A stretch of DNA of 6,359 nt from assembly GCA_965369945.1 (NCBI GenBank), contig CBDUST010000271.1, positions 1-6,359 on the forward strand, given 5' to 3'. The notes below the pieces were generated by a model that ran no database searches, had not been told where the DNA came from, and saw only the letters and a list, made by a program, of their open reading frames with translations. The DNA comes from JADFNO01 sp965369945 (lineage in GTDB: Bacteria > Planctomycetota > Phycisphaerae > Phycisphaerales > SM1A02). Of this stretch, positions 1 to 5,395 are shown in pieces; the first letter of the stretch is position 1; every line of letters begins with the position of its first letter. The translations under genes and the position numbers were made by a program.

Positions 1-505
1 CTCCATCAGCGCCAATGATGACATCCGCTTCCGCCCAAGTCGTTTGTTTTGTGTTGGTATCTTGAAGTTGAACCGCAGGCTTATCCAGGTCAACGTCAAC
101 GCATCGCTGATCGAAATGACATGTAACGGTGGCGTGCCTCTGGGCCGCGTTGATCATCGCGAGATTGAGTCCGCTGCGCGACACGGAGTTGATCGCGTCG
201 CCGGGATTCTTGCTGTAAGGCTGAAAAGTGAGCTGCCCGGTTGGTGAGTGGATCATGCGCCCACGCATGGGGATGGCGTCCGCGAGAATCGCCTGGTCGA
301 GTCCAGCAAGTTTCAACCCGTGGATCGCGCGCGCCGAAATTGCGAGGTTAATCGAACGCCCACCAATGATCCCTGCCTTGCGCGGGTCACCTCGCCGTTC
401 GTAGACGACGACTTCATACCCAGCCTCGCCCAGCAGACACGCTTGCAGCGCACCGGCCAACCCCGCTCCAACGATGATGATCCGCTCGCCGCGACTGTTG
501 CTCAT
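1..505 (-). CDS. kmo: Kynurenine 3-monooxygenase, N-terminal part (cut by window edge)
   Basis: FAD-dependent aromatic hydroxylase converting L-kynurenine to 3-hydroxykynurenine with NADPH and O2. The visible 168 residues begin at ATG 503-505. They carry the FAD dinucleotide fold near residues 9-18 (IIIVGAGLAG, GxGxxG), the KMO-type GGRSINLAIS segment near 48-57, an INSVSR motif near 105-110, and end in IIGADG, the DG motif that contacts FAD. The order and spacing match the N-terminal third of KMO, usually about 450 residues; the substrate-binding half and any C-terminal membrane anchor lie off the left edge. No clear Shine-Dalgarno precedes the ATG. The gene follows kynU on the same strand after about 197 bp, so it may have its own promoter or be read through. 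The family call is firm; the activity is inferred from the motifs and the neighbouring pathway genes. Confidence 0.93.
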   Translation of the reverse strand, partial: MSNSRGERIIIVGAGLAGALQACLLGEAGYEVVVYERRGDPRKAGIIGGRSINLAISARAIHGLKLAGLDQAILADAIPMRGRMIHSPTGQLTFQPYSKNPGDAINSVSRSGLNLAMINAAQRHATVTCHFDQRCVDVDLDKPAVQLQDTNTKQTTWAEADVIIGADG

Positions 506-570
506 GCGGACAGTTTAGTTGAAACACGGAGCGCCACATGCATGAGGCACTTTGCATTGGGAGGAGGTAG

Positions 571-590
571 CCGCGGGTGGTAACCCGCGG
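571..590. repeat. Perfect palindromic hairpin (REP-like)
   Basis: CCGCGGGT, a 4-base loop (GGTA) and ACCCGCGG form an 8-bp all-matching stem. It lies between kynU and kmo. There is no adjacent U-run, so it reads as a dispersed palindromic repeat or an mRNA-processing/stability hairpin rather than a rho-independent terminator. Similar CCGCGGGT...ACCCGCGG palindromes are, from memory, frequent in planctomycete intergenic DNA; the window holds only this copy. Confidence 0.6.
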
Positions 591-662
591 ACGCCACCGA
601 ACACTGCCGCCGACCGCCCAGCGCAAATACCCCGTTCGGCTGCGATTCATTCTCCCGAATAT

Positions 663-694
663 CCTCAGTGTTTAGCCGTGTTCATCTGTGGTTC
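663..694 (-). repeat. Possible dispersed intergenic repeat fragment
   Basis: On the minus strand this reads AACCACAGATGAACACGG followed by CTAAACACTGAGG, just downstream of the kynU stop. Phrases of the type AACCACAGATGAACAC recur, from memory, in intergenic DNA of several bacterial phyla. There is only one copy here, so the repeat status cannot be shown from the window itself. Confidence 0.3.
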
Positions 695-702
695 GCCTTG
701 TT

Positions 703-2007
703 TTATCTCGTCAGAATCTGCGCGAAACGCCATGCTTCTTGGAACGTGTTGTAGAACGGCGTCGGCGCCACACGAATTATGTTCGGCTCGCGGAAATCAC
801 AGACTACTCCCGCATCCAATAGCGCCTGGAATCGCTCCTGCGGCTTATCGTGAACGAGGATCGAAAGCTGACAACCCTGCGCGTCCGGATCGGACGGGGT
901 GATGATTTCGTAACCATCCGCCCCTGCTCGCTCAATCAAGAACCGCAAATAGCCTGTGAGCTTCTTGGATTTTTCGCGCAGTTTTTGGATACCTACTTCG
1001 TCAAACATTTCCAACGAAGCCCGAAGCGCCGCCATCGCCAGGATCGGCGGATTGCTCAGCTGCCAACCATCAGCACCGCTTTGCGCGACGAACGGGCGCT
1101 GCAAGTGCATCTGGAATCGGTCCTGCGGGTCATCTCCCCACCACCCGGCATACCGCGGCAAGTCGAGGTTGTTGCCGTGCCTTTCATGCACAAAGCAACC
1201 GCCCACCGCACCAGGTCCGCCGTTGAGATATTTGTACGAGCACCACATGGCAAAATCGACATCCCAATCATGCAGTTGCGGCGCGATGTTGCCTGCACCA
1301 TGGGCTAGATCAAAACCAACCGCGCACCCCTTGCTCTTTGCCAGCGCAGTGATGCGCTCGATGTCAAAGACCTGTCCCGTATAGAAATTCGGGCAGCCGA
1401 ACATGACTAAGGCGATCTCACCACCCTGTTCATCGAGCGTTGCCTCGATGTCTTCCATACGAAGCGTATGTTCGCCTTCGCGCGGCGCAAGTTGTAACAA
1501 GCCATCCGTTGGATCGACCCCACGTGTTCGCATATGTGTGGTAACTGCGTACAAATCCGATGGAAACGCCGGCCTCTCCACCATGATCTTGTATCGCGTT
1601 TCAGTCGGCTGATAGAAGGTGACCAACATCAGATGAATATTCACCGACAGGCTGTTCATGAACACGACTTCGCCTGCGCCCGGCTTGGCGCCAACCAGCC
1701 GAGCGCCGGATTCACTGAAAATCTCATGATACGAGAACCAAGGCGTTCGGCCGTCAAGATGCGCCTTGACCGCCAACGTTTGCCAATCTTCGACTTCTTG
1801 CTCGACGTACTGGCGCGCCTTGTCGGGTTGCAGGCCGAGCGAGTTGCCCGCGAAATAAATCACGCGGTTCCCATCGGCCGTTTGTGGACAACCGAACCGC
1901 TCGCGATAGCCGGCAAGCGGATCACGCTCGTCTTGTTGCTGGGCGTACGTCTCAGTGGGTTGGTATGAATCGGTCGTCGGCGTGGTTGCGATTTCGCTAC
2001 GTGTCAT
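703..2007 (-). CDS. kynU: Kynureninase
   Basis: PLP-dependent hydrolase (fold-type I) cleaving 3-hydroxykynurenine or kynurenine to 3-hydroxyanthranilate or anthranilate plus L-alanine in the cytosol. The 434 residues are full length for the family. Visible hallmarks are YFAGNSLGLQP (51-61), the MNSLSVNIHLM segment (117-127), RPAFPSDLYA (145-154), GFDLAHGAGN (231-240) with the Asp233 expected to pair with the PLP ring nitrogen, and SYKYLNGGPGA (257-267) with Lys259 as the expected Schiff-base lysine. YAGWWGDD (286-293) follows. The start is ATG 2005-2007, 30 nt after the ACMSD stop, with no obvious Shine-Dalgarno; the first ~25 residues are polar and probably a flexible lead-in. It sits between ACMSD and kmo on the same strand, which favours 3-hydroxykynurenine as the physiological substrate. 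The call is firm. Confidence 0.96.
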   Translation of the reverse strand: MTRSEIATTPTTDSYQPTETYAQQQDERDPLAGYRERFGCPQTADGNRVIYFAGNSLGLQPDKARQYVEQEVEDWQTLAVKAHLDGRTPWFSYHEIFSESGARLVGAKPGAGEVVFMNSLSVNIHLMLVTFYQPTETRYKIMVERPAFPSDLYAVTTHMRTRGVDPTDGLLQLAPREGEHTLRMEDIEATLDEQGGEIALVMFGCPNFYTGQVFDIERITALAKSKGCAVGFDLAHGAGNIAPQLHDWDVDFAMWCSYKYLNGGPGAVGGCFVHERHGNNLDLPRYAGWWGDDPQDRFQMHLQRPFVAQSGADGWQLSNPPILAMAALRASLEMFDEVGIQKLREKSKKLTGYLRFLIERAGADGYEIITPSDPDAQGCQLSILVHDKPQERFQALLDAGVVCDFREPNIIRVAPTPFYNTFQEAWRFAQILTR

Positions 2008-2037
2008 GCATTGATCGTAGCAGCAACCGGCTGTCGA

Positions 2038-3114
2038 TCACCGAGCATTGCCGGTGCTATTTGCCGAAGTGACCGCCGCTGGGGCCGTTGCAATCATCGC
2101 CTTATCGAGGTTCAGAAACTCCATCGCCGTCCCCGCCAACATGCGCTGCTTGTCGCCGGCGGAGATGTCCGCTAGCTGCTCGATAAGACGTCCCGGGCAA
2201 TCTTCGCCGAGGATGAATGGATAATCCGTGCCGAGCGCGATCCGATCGGGCCCCATGAGATTGATCAAATATCGAAGCGCTTCAGGATCGTGCACGAGTG
2301 AATCGAGATAAATCCTGTCCAAATAAGCGCGGGGTTCGCTAGCGCAATCAGGTGCGACAACGTCCGGGCGCGTTCGATAGCCGTGCTCGATTCGTCCGAT
2401 GGTGAAGGGGAACGATCCGCCGCCGTGGGCGAAGGCGACGCGGAGATTCGGCAGCCGATCGAACACGCCGCCCAGAATCATCGAGCAGATCGCCAGCGCC
2501 GTTTCAGCGGGCATCCCAACCAGCCACGGCAGCCAATATTTGGGCATGCGCTCTTGGCCGAGCATCTCCCATGGATGAACAAAGACCGCGGCATTGAGTT
2601 GCGCCGCTGCCTCGAGAATCGCTACGATCGGCGGATCGTCGAGGTTGTACCCGTTGACGTGCGTGCCGATCTCAATTCCCGCCATTCCCAATTCGTTCAT
2701 GCAGCGTTCAAGTTCTTTGATCGCCAGCGTTTCATCTTGCATCGGGACAGTCCCCAGCCCGACGAAGCGATTGGCATGCGCCCGACACACGCCGGCGATG
2801 TGATCGTTGAGCAATCGCGCAAGGTCAAGCGCATCGGCCGGCTTGGCCCAGTAGCCGAACATCACGGGGACGGTGGAGAGGACCTGCACGGTTACGCCGT
2901 AGTGATCGCAATCGTTGAGCCGTTCGTTTGGCTCCCAGCAGTTGGATTTGATTTCGCGAAACGATTTGCCGTCGATCATCATTCGCGCGCAGCCGGGGCA
3001 GTAATGATCGAGCTTCACCCATCCGCCGTAGCCGTAGCGTTCGTGCAGGTCAGGCCAATCCTTGGGAAGGATGTGCGTATGCAGGTCAATTTTCAGGTCG
3101 GCTTGGCTGCGCAA
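2038..3114 (-). CDS. 2-amino-3-carboxymuconate-6-semialdehyde decarboxylase (ACMSD)
   Basis: Zinc-dependent decarboxylase of the amidohydrolase superfamily. It converts aminocarboxymuconate semialdehyde to 2-aminomuconate semialdehyde, pulling flux from quinolinate/NAD into catabolism. Metal-site residues are all visible: HTH (His12, His14), FVHPWEM (His180), FAHGGGSFPF (His230) and GTDYPF (Asp297). KYWLPWLVGMPAETALAICS (192-211) is a strong family signature. The N-terminal KIDLHTHILPKDWPDL closely resembles the vertebrate ACMSD start as I recall it. The last ~20 residues form an Ala/Thr/Ser-rich tail. The start is uncertain: the first codon given is TTG (3112-3114) with no Shine-Dalgarno. 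A CTG at 3094-3096 sits where the animal enzyme begins, and the frame stays open upstream to a stop at 3217-3219. This is the first visible gene of the cluster, 30 nt ahead of kynU. Confidence 0.94.
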   Translation of the reverse strand: MRSQADLKIDLHTHILPKDWPDLHERYGYGGWVKLDHYCPGCARMMIDGKSFREIKSNCWEPNERLNDCDHYGVTVQVLSTVPVMFGYWAKPADALDLARLLNDHIAGVCRAHANRFVGLGTVPMQDETLAIKELERCMNELGMAGIEIGTHVNGYNLDDPPIVAILEAAAQLNAAVFVHPWEMLGQERMPKYWLPWLVGMPAETALAICSMILGGVFDRLPNLRVAFAHGGGSFPFTIGRIEHGYRTRPDVVAPDCASEPRAYLDRIYLDSLVHDPEALRYLINLMGPDRIALGTDYPFILGEDCPGRLIEQLADISAGDKQRMLAGTAMEFLNLDKAMIATAPAAVTSANSTGNAR

Positions 3115-3216
3115 GTTCAGGTAGCGTACCAGAATCGTGGCCGTCTGCGAATCGGCATGCGCTCGATGGCGATGGTCTTGTCGACCACGCTCGATGGGGC
3201 AGTGTACATCCCGCGA

Positions 3217-3231
3217 CTAGAGCAGTTTCAA
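3217..3231 (+). repeat. Left inverted-repeat arm of the 208-bp element
   Basis: CTAGAGCAGTTTCAA, the exact reverse complement of 3410-3424. Its left flank (CCGCGA) shows no match to the right flank beyond the shared CTAG. Confidence 0.85.
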
Positions 3232-3409
3232 CGCTCTTGTAGCATCAGGACGTGGCAGAAAAAGGACTCAGTAGCTGCCTCAAGACCAGTGGCATCGCGA
3301 GTCAATCGGAACCTCGCCCGTGCCACCGGAGTAGCCCCGATCGACCCGTTGGGACCGGCAAATTCATCGTGGCGTTCGATGACTAGCGCACGCAGCCGCT
3401 ACGTCTTCA

Positions 3410-3424
3410 TTGAAACTGCTCTAG
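3410..3424 (-). repeat. Right inverted-repeat arm of the 208-bp element
   Basis: TTGAAACTGCTCTAG on the plus strand, exactly complementary to 3217-3231. Only two bases (TG) separate it from the hairpin at 3427-3447, so arm and hairpin could belong to one composite repeat. Confidence 0.85.
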
Positions 3425-3426
3425 TG

Positions 3427-3447
3427 GAACGAGCGTCTCGCCCGTTC
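3427..3447. repeat. 21-nt REP-like hairpin 1
   Basis: GAACGAGCG, loop TCT, CGCCCGTTC: a 9-bp stem with one mismatched position that becomes a G-U wobble in RNA read from the minus strand. It has the same 9-3-9 layout as the hairpin at 3462-3482 but opposite orientation (loop TCT here, AGA there). No T-run adjoins it. It lies downstream of the minus-strand zinc-ribbon gene and could stop or stabilise that transcript. Confidence 0.6.
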
Positions 3448-3461
3448 GAGAAGTGACGACT

Positions 3462-3482
3462 GCACGGCCGAGACGGCCATGC
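3462..3482. repeat. 21-nt REP-like hairpin 2
   Basis: GCACGGCCG, loop AGA, CGGCCATGC: a 9-bp stem with one wobble-type position. It shares a CGAGACG core with hairpin 1 when that one is read on the minus strand, and lies 14 nt from it in opposite orientation, as in REP doublets. It is the first structure past the end of the zinc-ribbon remnant on the minus strand. Confidence 0.6.
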
Positions 3483-3498
3483 CACCTGATACCGACGC

Positions 3499-3588
3499 TT
3501 ACCGGGTCCCCCTCAGCGCCGCGCCGCATTCCGTACAGACCGCCGATGTACCGACAGGATATCCACAAGGCAGCAGCTGCCCGATCGA
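3499..3588 (-). pseudogene. Zinc-ribbon C-terminal remnant, in frame past the upstream stop
   Basis: Directly after the TGA at 3589-3591, the same frame stays open for 29 codons to a TAA at 3499-3501. It encodes SIGQLLPCGYPVGTSAVCTE followed by CGAALRGTR. The core CGYPVGTSAVCTECG closely matches CGYPIGVCAVCTECG of the zinc-ribbon protein at the right edge of the window. The leading cysteine of the first CxxC knuckle is replaced (QLLPC against QCPHC). Chance is unlikely given this match. It could be the tail of a decayed paralog, the second of two ribbons in one protein cut by a nonsense mutation, or a stop-readthrough extension. The lost cysteine favours decay. Confidence 0.65.
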
Positions 3589-4248
3589 TCACGCCGGCGT
3601 TTGAAGTTGACGTCGCCAACCACATTCCGGACAGCCGGTCGAGTAATCTCGGCGTAGGTCGTACCCACACGAGAGACACCGGCCGCGCATTTTGCGAATC
3701 GCTCGGCGAACCAGCCACCACAGGCCGACGACGGTCATCGCCGCCAGCGCATACACCAGCGTGTTGATTGCGAAGCCCGGCCAGACCGGAAGCAGTGGCA
3801 ATACGCGCACGTAAGGACTCTTCGAGTAGCCGCCTCCGACGAGCAGAACAAGGAGCGTGCCGTCGGTTGGCAGTGGCAGCGCTGCTGTGTAGGACGGTTT
3901 CTGAATCGGGACTGTGCCGGGCCTGATCGGATTGTGCTCCCTCCCTTCCATTGAAGCCAGGGGCCATCCGGCGCGATGAATGTGAATGAGCTCCGCACGT
4001 TGCGGCCCTTCCTGAACCACAAGCAGATGGAGTCCTCTTCCGCGGTAGGCTCGGTCAATCCAAAGGCGGTCGTCTTTCAGTTGCGGCCGACGTTCTTCAG
4101 CCTGCCATCGCCCGCGGCGGTAGTCGGCGGTGAGCAGTGCGTCGAATACAGGAGGCGAGGGCCAGGTAGCGCAGCCCCAGGCGATCAGCAGATTCAGAAT
4201 CGCCGCGAGCACAATGAAGACCACGACCTTGTTCAGTAGCCCTCTCAC
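3589..4248 (-). CDS. Two-helix membrane protein with C-terminal zinc ribbon
   Basis: Unnamed 219-residue protein of a family I associate with Planctomycetes; function unknown. In order: a short Lys-containing start, TM1 (about 7-25, VVVFIVLAAILNLLIAWGC), a ~130-residue region between the helices (probably outside the cytoplasmic membrane) containing GWPLASMEGRE, then LPVWPGFAINTLVYAL leading into TM2 (about 159-180), a basic stretch (RRAIRKMRGR), and a four-cysteine ribbon CLSCGYDL...CPEC (Cys191, 194, 206, 209). The basic run after TM2 places the ribbon in the cytoplasm. I chose GTG 4246-4248 because TM1 begins just after it. A longer ATG version to 4476 would add about 76 residues without family features and run through the divergent promoter. 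A second copy lies at 6125-6359. A zinc-ribbon remnant continues in frame past its TGA. Confidence 0.8.
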   Translation of the reverse strand: MRGLLNKVVVFIVLAAILNLLIAWGCATWPSPPVFDALLTADYRRGRWQAEERRPQLKDDRLWIDRAYRGRGLHLLVVQEGPQRAELIHIHRAGWPLASMEGREHNPIRPGTVPIQKPSYTAALPLPTDGTLLVLLVGGGYSKSPYVRVLPLLPVWPGFAINTLVYALAAMTVVGLWWLVRRAIRKMRGRCLSCGYDLRRDYSTGCPECGWRRQLQTPA

Positions 4249-4325
4249 ATCCGCACGATACCGCGTTTCGGCCAGATCGCCGGGGAGGTTCGTAGCGGCA
4301 ATCCCACTGAAGTTGGAGAATCCAG

Positions 4326-4354
4326 TTGACTTCTGTCTGTGAATACGGTATATT
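4326..4354 (+). promoter_or_regulatory. Sigma70-type promoter of the MarR-DCC-DUF2071 operon
   Basis: TTGACT (4326-4331) and TATATT (4349-4354) are separated by exactly 17 bp, near-consensus at both boxes. The predicted transcription start is about 4361, giving a leader of about 20 nt that carries the ribosome site at 4372. This is the strongest promoter-like sequence noticed in the window. Confidence 0.7.
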
Positions 4355-4355
4355 C
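4341..4355. promoter_or_regulatory. Candidate operator dyad over the -10 box
   Basis: GAATA, five bases, TATTC forms a dyad that covers the -10 hexamer. A wider pair TTCTGT (4331-4336) and ACAGAA (4363-4368) nests around it with a centre 1.5 bp away. MarR-type repressors usually bind such palindromes across their own promoters, so autorepression by the adjacent gene is a reasonable inference. The arms are short and binding is unproven. Confidence 0.4.
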
Positions 4356-4371
4356 TGAAGTAACAGAAATT

Positions 4372-4375
4372 GGAG
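4372..4375 (+). promoter_or_regulatory. Ribosome binding site deciding the regulator start
   Basis: GGAG, 5 nt before ATG 4381. With the promoter above, it fixes the start at 4381: the in-frame GTG at 4339 lies between the -35 and -10 boxes and upstream of the predicted transcript. Confidence 0.7.
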
Positions 4376-4380
4376 AAGCC

Positions 4381-4917
4381 ATGCTTGCCCTTTCGCCTGC
4401 CGCTAAGAAGTTCATCCTGCACTGGGGGGAAATGGGGCCCAAATGGGGCGTGAATCGATCCGTGGCTCAGATTCATGCCTTGCTCTACCTCGCTGAGTCA
4501 CCTGCGACGGCTGAGGACATCGCCGAAGCCCTGGGGTTGGCGCGATCCAACGTGAGCACCAGCCTCAAGGAGCTTCAGGGCTGGGGGATCATTCGCCTGG
4601 TTCACGTCATGGGCGATCGCCGCGACCACTTTGAGAGTATGGCCGACGTGTGGGAGATGTTTCAGATCGTGATGGACGAGCGCAAACGCCGTGAGATCGA
4701 CCCGACGATGAAGCTGCTGCGCGAGTGTCTGGTCGAGTTGAAGCAGGACGGCACCGCCCCGGCCCATCTCAAGAGCCGCCTCGAAGCAATGTTGAGCTTC
4801 TTTGAAACGATGAGCTCGTGGTACTCGCAAATCCGCCTCCTGCCGCACGGCGCGGTCGTCAAGTTCGTGAAGATGGGGTCGAAGGTCGGCAAATTATTGG
4901 GTGTGAAGGCCGGGTAA
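4381..4917 (+). CDS. MarR/GbsR-type transcriptional regulator
   Basis: Predicted cytosolic DNA-binding protein of 178 residues, the usual length for GbsR-like members of the MarR superfamily. An N-terminal helix (FILHWGEMGPKWGVNRSVAQ, about 11-30) precedes the winged helix-turn-helix. TAEDIAEALGLARSNVSTSL (about 43-62) is the helix-turn-helix with its recognition helix, and IIRLVHVMGDRRDHF (about 70-84) is the beta-wing. The rest, rich in charged helix (MDERKRREIDPTMKLLRECL), is probably the dimer interface. It is the first gene of the plus-strand operon, ending 10 nt before the DCC gene, and its promoter carries a dyad over the -10, which suggests autoregulation. The ligand is unknown; the partner genes hint at a redox or small-molecule signal, but no conserved sensing cysteine is evident. 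The domain call is firm; the GbsR subgroup is likely. Confidence 0.87.
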   Translation: MLALSPAAKKFILHWGEMGPKWGVNRSVAQIHALLYLAESPATAEDIAEALGLARSNVSTSLKELQGWGIIRLVHVMGDRRDHFESMADVWEMFQIVMDERKRREIDPTMKLLRECLVELKQDGTAPAHLKSRLEAMLSFFETMSSWYSQIRLLPHGAVVKFVKMGSKVGKLLGVKAG

Positions 4918-4921
4918 GGGG
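4916..4921 (+). promoter_or_regulatory. Ribosome binding site of the DCC gene
   Basis: AAGGGG overlaps the TAA stop of the regulator gene and lies 6 nt before ATG 4928, suggesting translational coupling between the two genes. Confidence 0.6.
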
Positions 4922-4927
4922 CACGCC

Positions 4928-5395
4928 ATGAATATTGAAGCGCAGGAAACACAAGGAAAGCCGACCCAAGGTTTTGGATGGGTGTTCTATGACGGCCATT
5001 GCTCGATCTGTTGTCGTTGGGTGGGTCGGTTCACGAACGCCCTGCTTCGTCGTGGCTTTCTCACCGCACCGTTGCAGCGTGGTTGGGTACAAGAACGGCT
5101 CGCACTCGACGCTGATGCTGTGCTCACTGAGATGCACGTCATCACTGCTGATGGAAAGCACTTTGGGGGCGCCAGCGCACTCGTCTTCCTTGCGGGCCGA
5201 ATCTGGTGGACTCGGCCGCTCGCGCTACTCAGCAAGGTTCCGGGGGTGATGCGCCTGTTCGCGAACGCGTACCGCTTCGTCGCTAAACGTAGGTACTGCG
5301 GGGCAGGCAATTGCTCGATCACTCATCCCACCAACTCACCCGTAACGTCCGACGATCGCTCGGAGCCTGCACATGAAGCTGATCGAGCCGCCTAA
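4928..5395 (+). CDS. DCC-family (DUF393) thiol-disulfide oxidoreductase-like protein
   Basis: The 155 residues contain the family-defining motif FYDGHCSICCRWVGRF (about 20-35), with Asp22, Cys25 and Cys28 forming DxxCxxC in a thioredoxin-like setting. Further family features are the LTAPLQ segment (about 45-50), ADGKHFGGASALVFLAGRIW in the middle, and the C-terminal YRFVAKRRYCGAG. There is no signal peptide, so it is cytosolic. The family is thought to carry out thiol-disulfide exchange, but substrates are largely unknown. The last ~25 residues (THPTNSPVTSDDRSEPAHEA and beyond) look disordered and overlap the next gene by 23 nt, implying tight coupling. It lies between a MarR-type regulator and a DUF2071 protein; a joint role is inferred. 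Confidence 0.85.
   Translation: MNIEAQETQGKPTQGFGWVFYDGHCSICCRWVGRFTNALLRRGFLTAPLQRGWVQERLALDADAVLTEMHVITADGKHFGGASALVFLAGRIWWTRPLALLSKVPGVMRLFANAYRFVAKRRYCGAGNCSITHPTNSPVTSDDRSEPAHEADRAA
5362..5365 (+). promoter_or_regulatory. Ribosome binding site of the DUF2071 gene
   Basis: GGAG inside the DCC coding region, 7 nt before ATG 5373. It supports starting the DUF2071 gene within the overlap. Confidence 0.6.

Larger units (their letters stand above)
506..702. other. kynU-kmo intergenic region
   Basis: This 197-bp gap between the kynU stop and the kmo start holds no convincing gene; the open frames crossing it lack family features. It contains a perfect 8-bp-stem hairpin (571-590) and a probable dispersed-repeat fragment (663-694), both annotated separately. 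No T-run follows the hairpin in either direction, so there is no classical intrinsic terminator. Confidence 0.6.
3217..3424. mobile_element. 208-bp inverted-repeat element, MITE-like
   Basis: The segment is bounded by perfect 15-bp inverted repeats (3217-3231 and 3410-3424) that begin and end in CTAG. A further matched GTAGC/GCTAC pair (3239-3243 and 3398-3402) lies at the same distance from each end, so the arms extend imperfectly to about 27 bp. The ~150-bp interior encodes no transposase. A TA inside each CTAG end would fit TA target duplication as in IS630/Tc1-type elements, making this a possible non-autonomous derivative. It lies just upstream of ACMSD, where that operon's promoter would be expected. 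The inverted repeat is directly visible; mobility is inferred, and a palindromic repeat pair without transposition history is the alternative. Confidence 0.5.

Noticed and set aside
3117..3209. 30-codon minus-strand frame (MYTAPSSVVDKTIAIERMPI...) ending 2 nt before the ACMSD TTG
   Set aside because: A leader peptide is conceivable because of the position, but there is no ribosome site and no recognisable motif; chance is as likely.
3228..3398. 56-codon minus-strand open frame inside the 208-bp element
   Set aside because: It has no plausible start codon with a ribosome site, no known domain, and ends inside the repeat arm. The opposite strand is open across the same stretch, so openness alone is not evidence.
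2383..3456. Long plus-strand open frame (357 codons) opposite ACMSD and the repeat element
   Set aside because: It lies antisense to a confidently identified ACMSD, has no family features, and runs on through the inverted-repeat element; its length reflects GC-rich codon bias.
3407..3967. Minus-strand open frame of 186 codons overlapping the zinc-ribbon membrane gene
   Set aside because: It is the out-of-frame shadow of the membrane-protein gene, whose helices and cysteine ribbon are in the other frame, and it ends in the repeat arm.
4249..4476. N-terminal extension of the zinc-ribbon membrane protein to an ATG at 4476
   Set aside because: It would cross the divergent promoter and regulator start, and adds residues lacking hydrophobic or family features before TM1.
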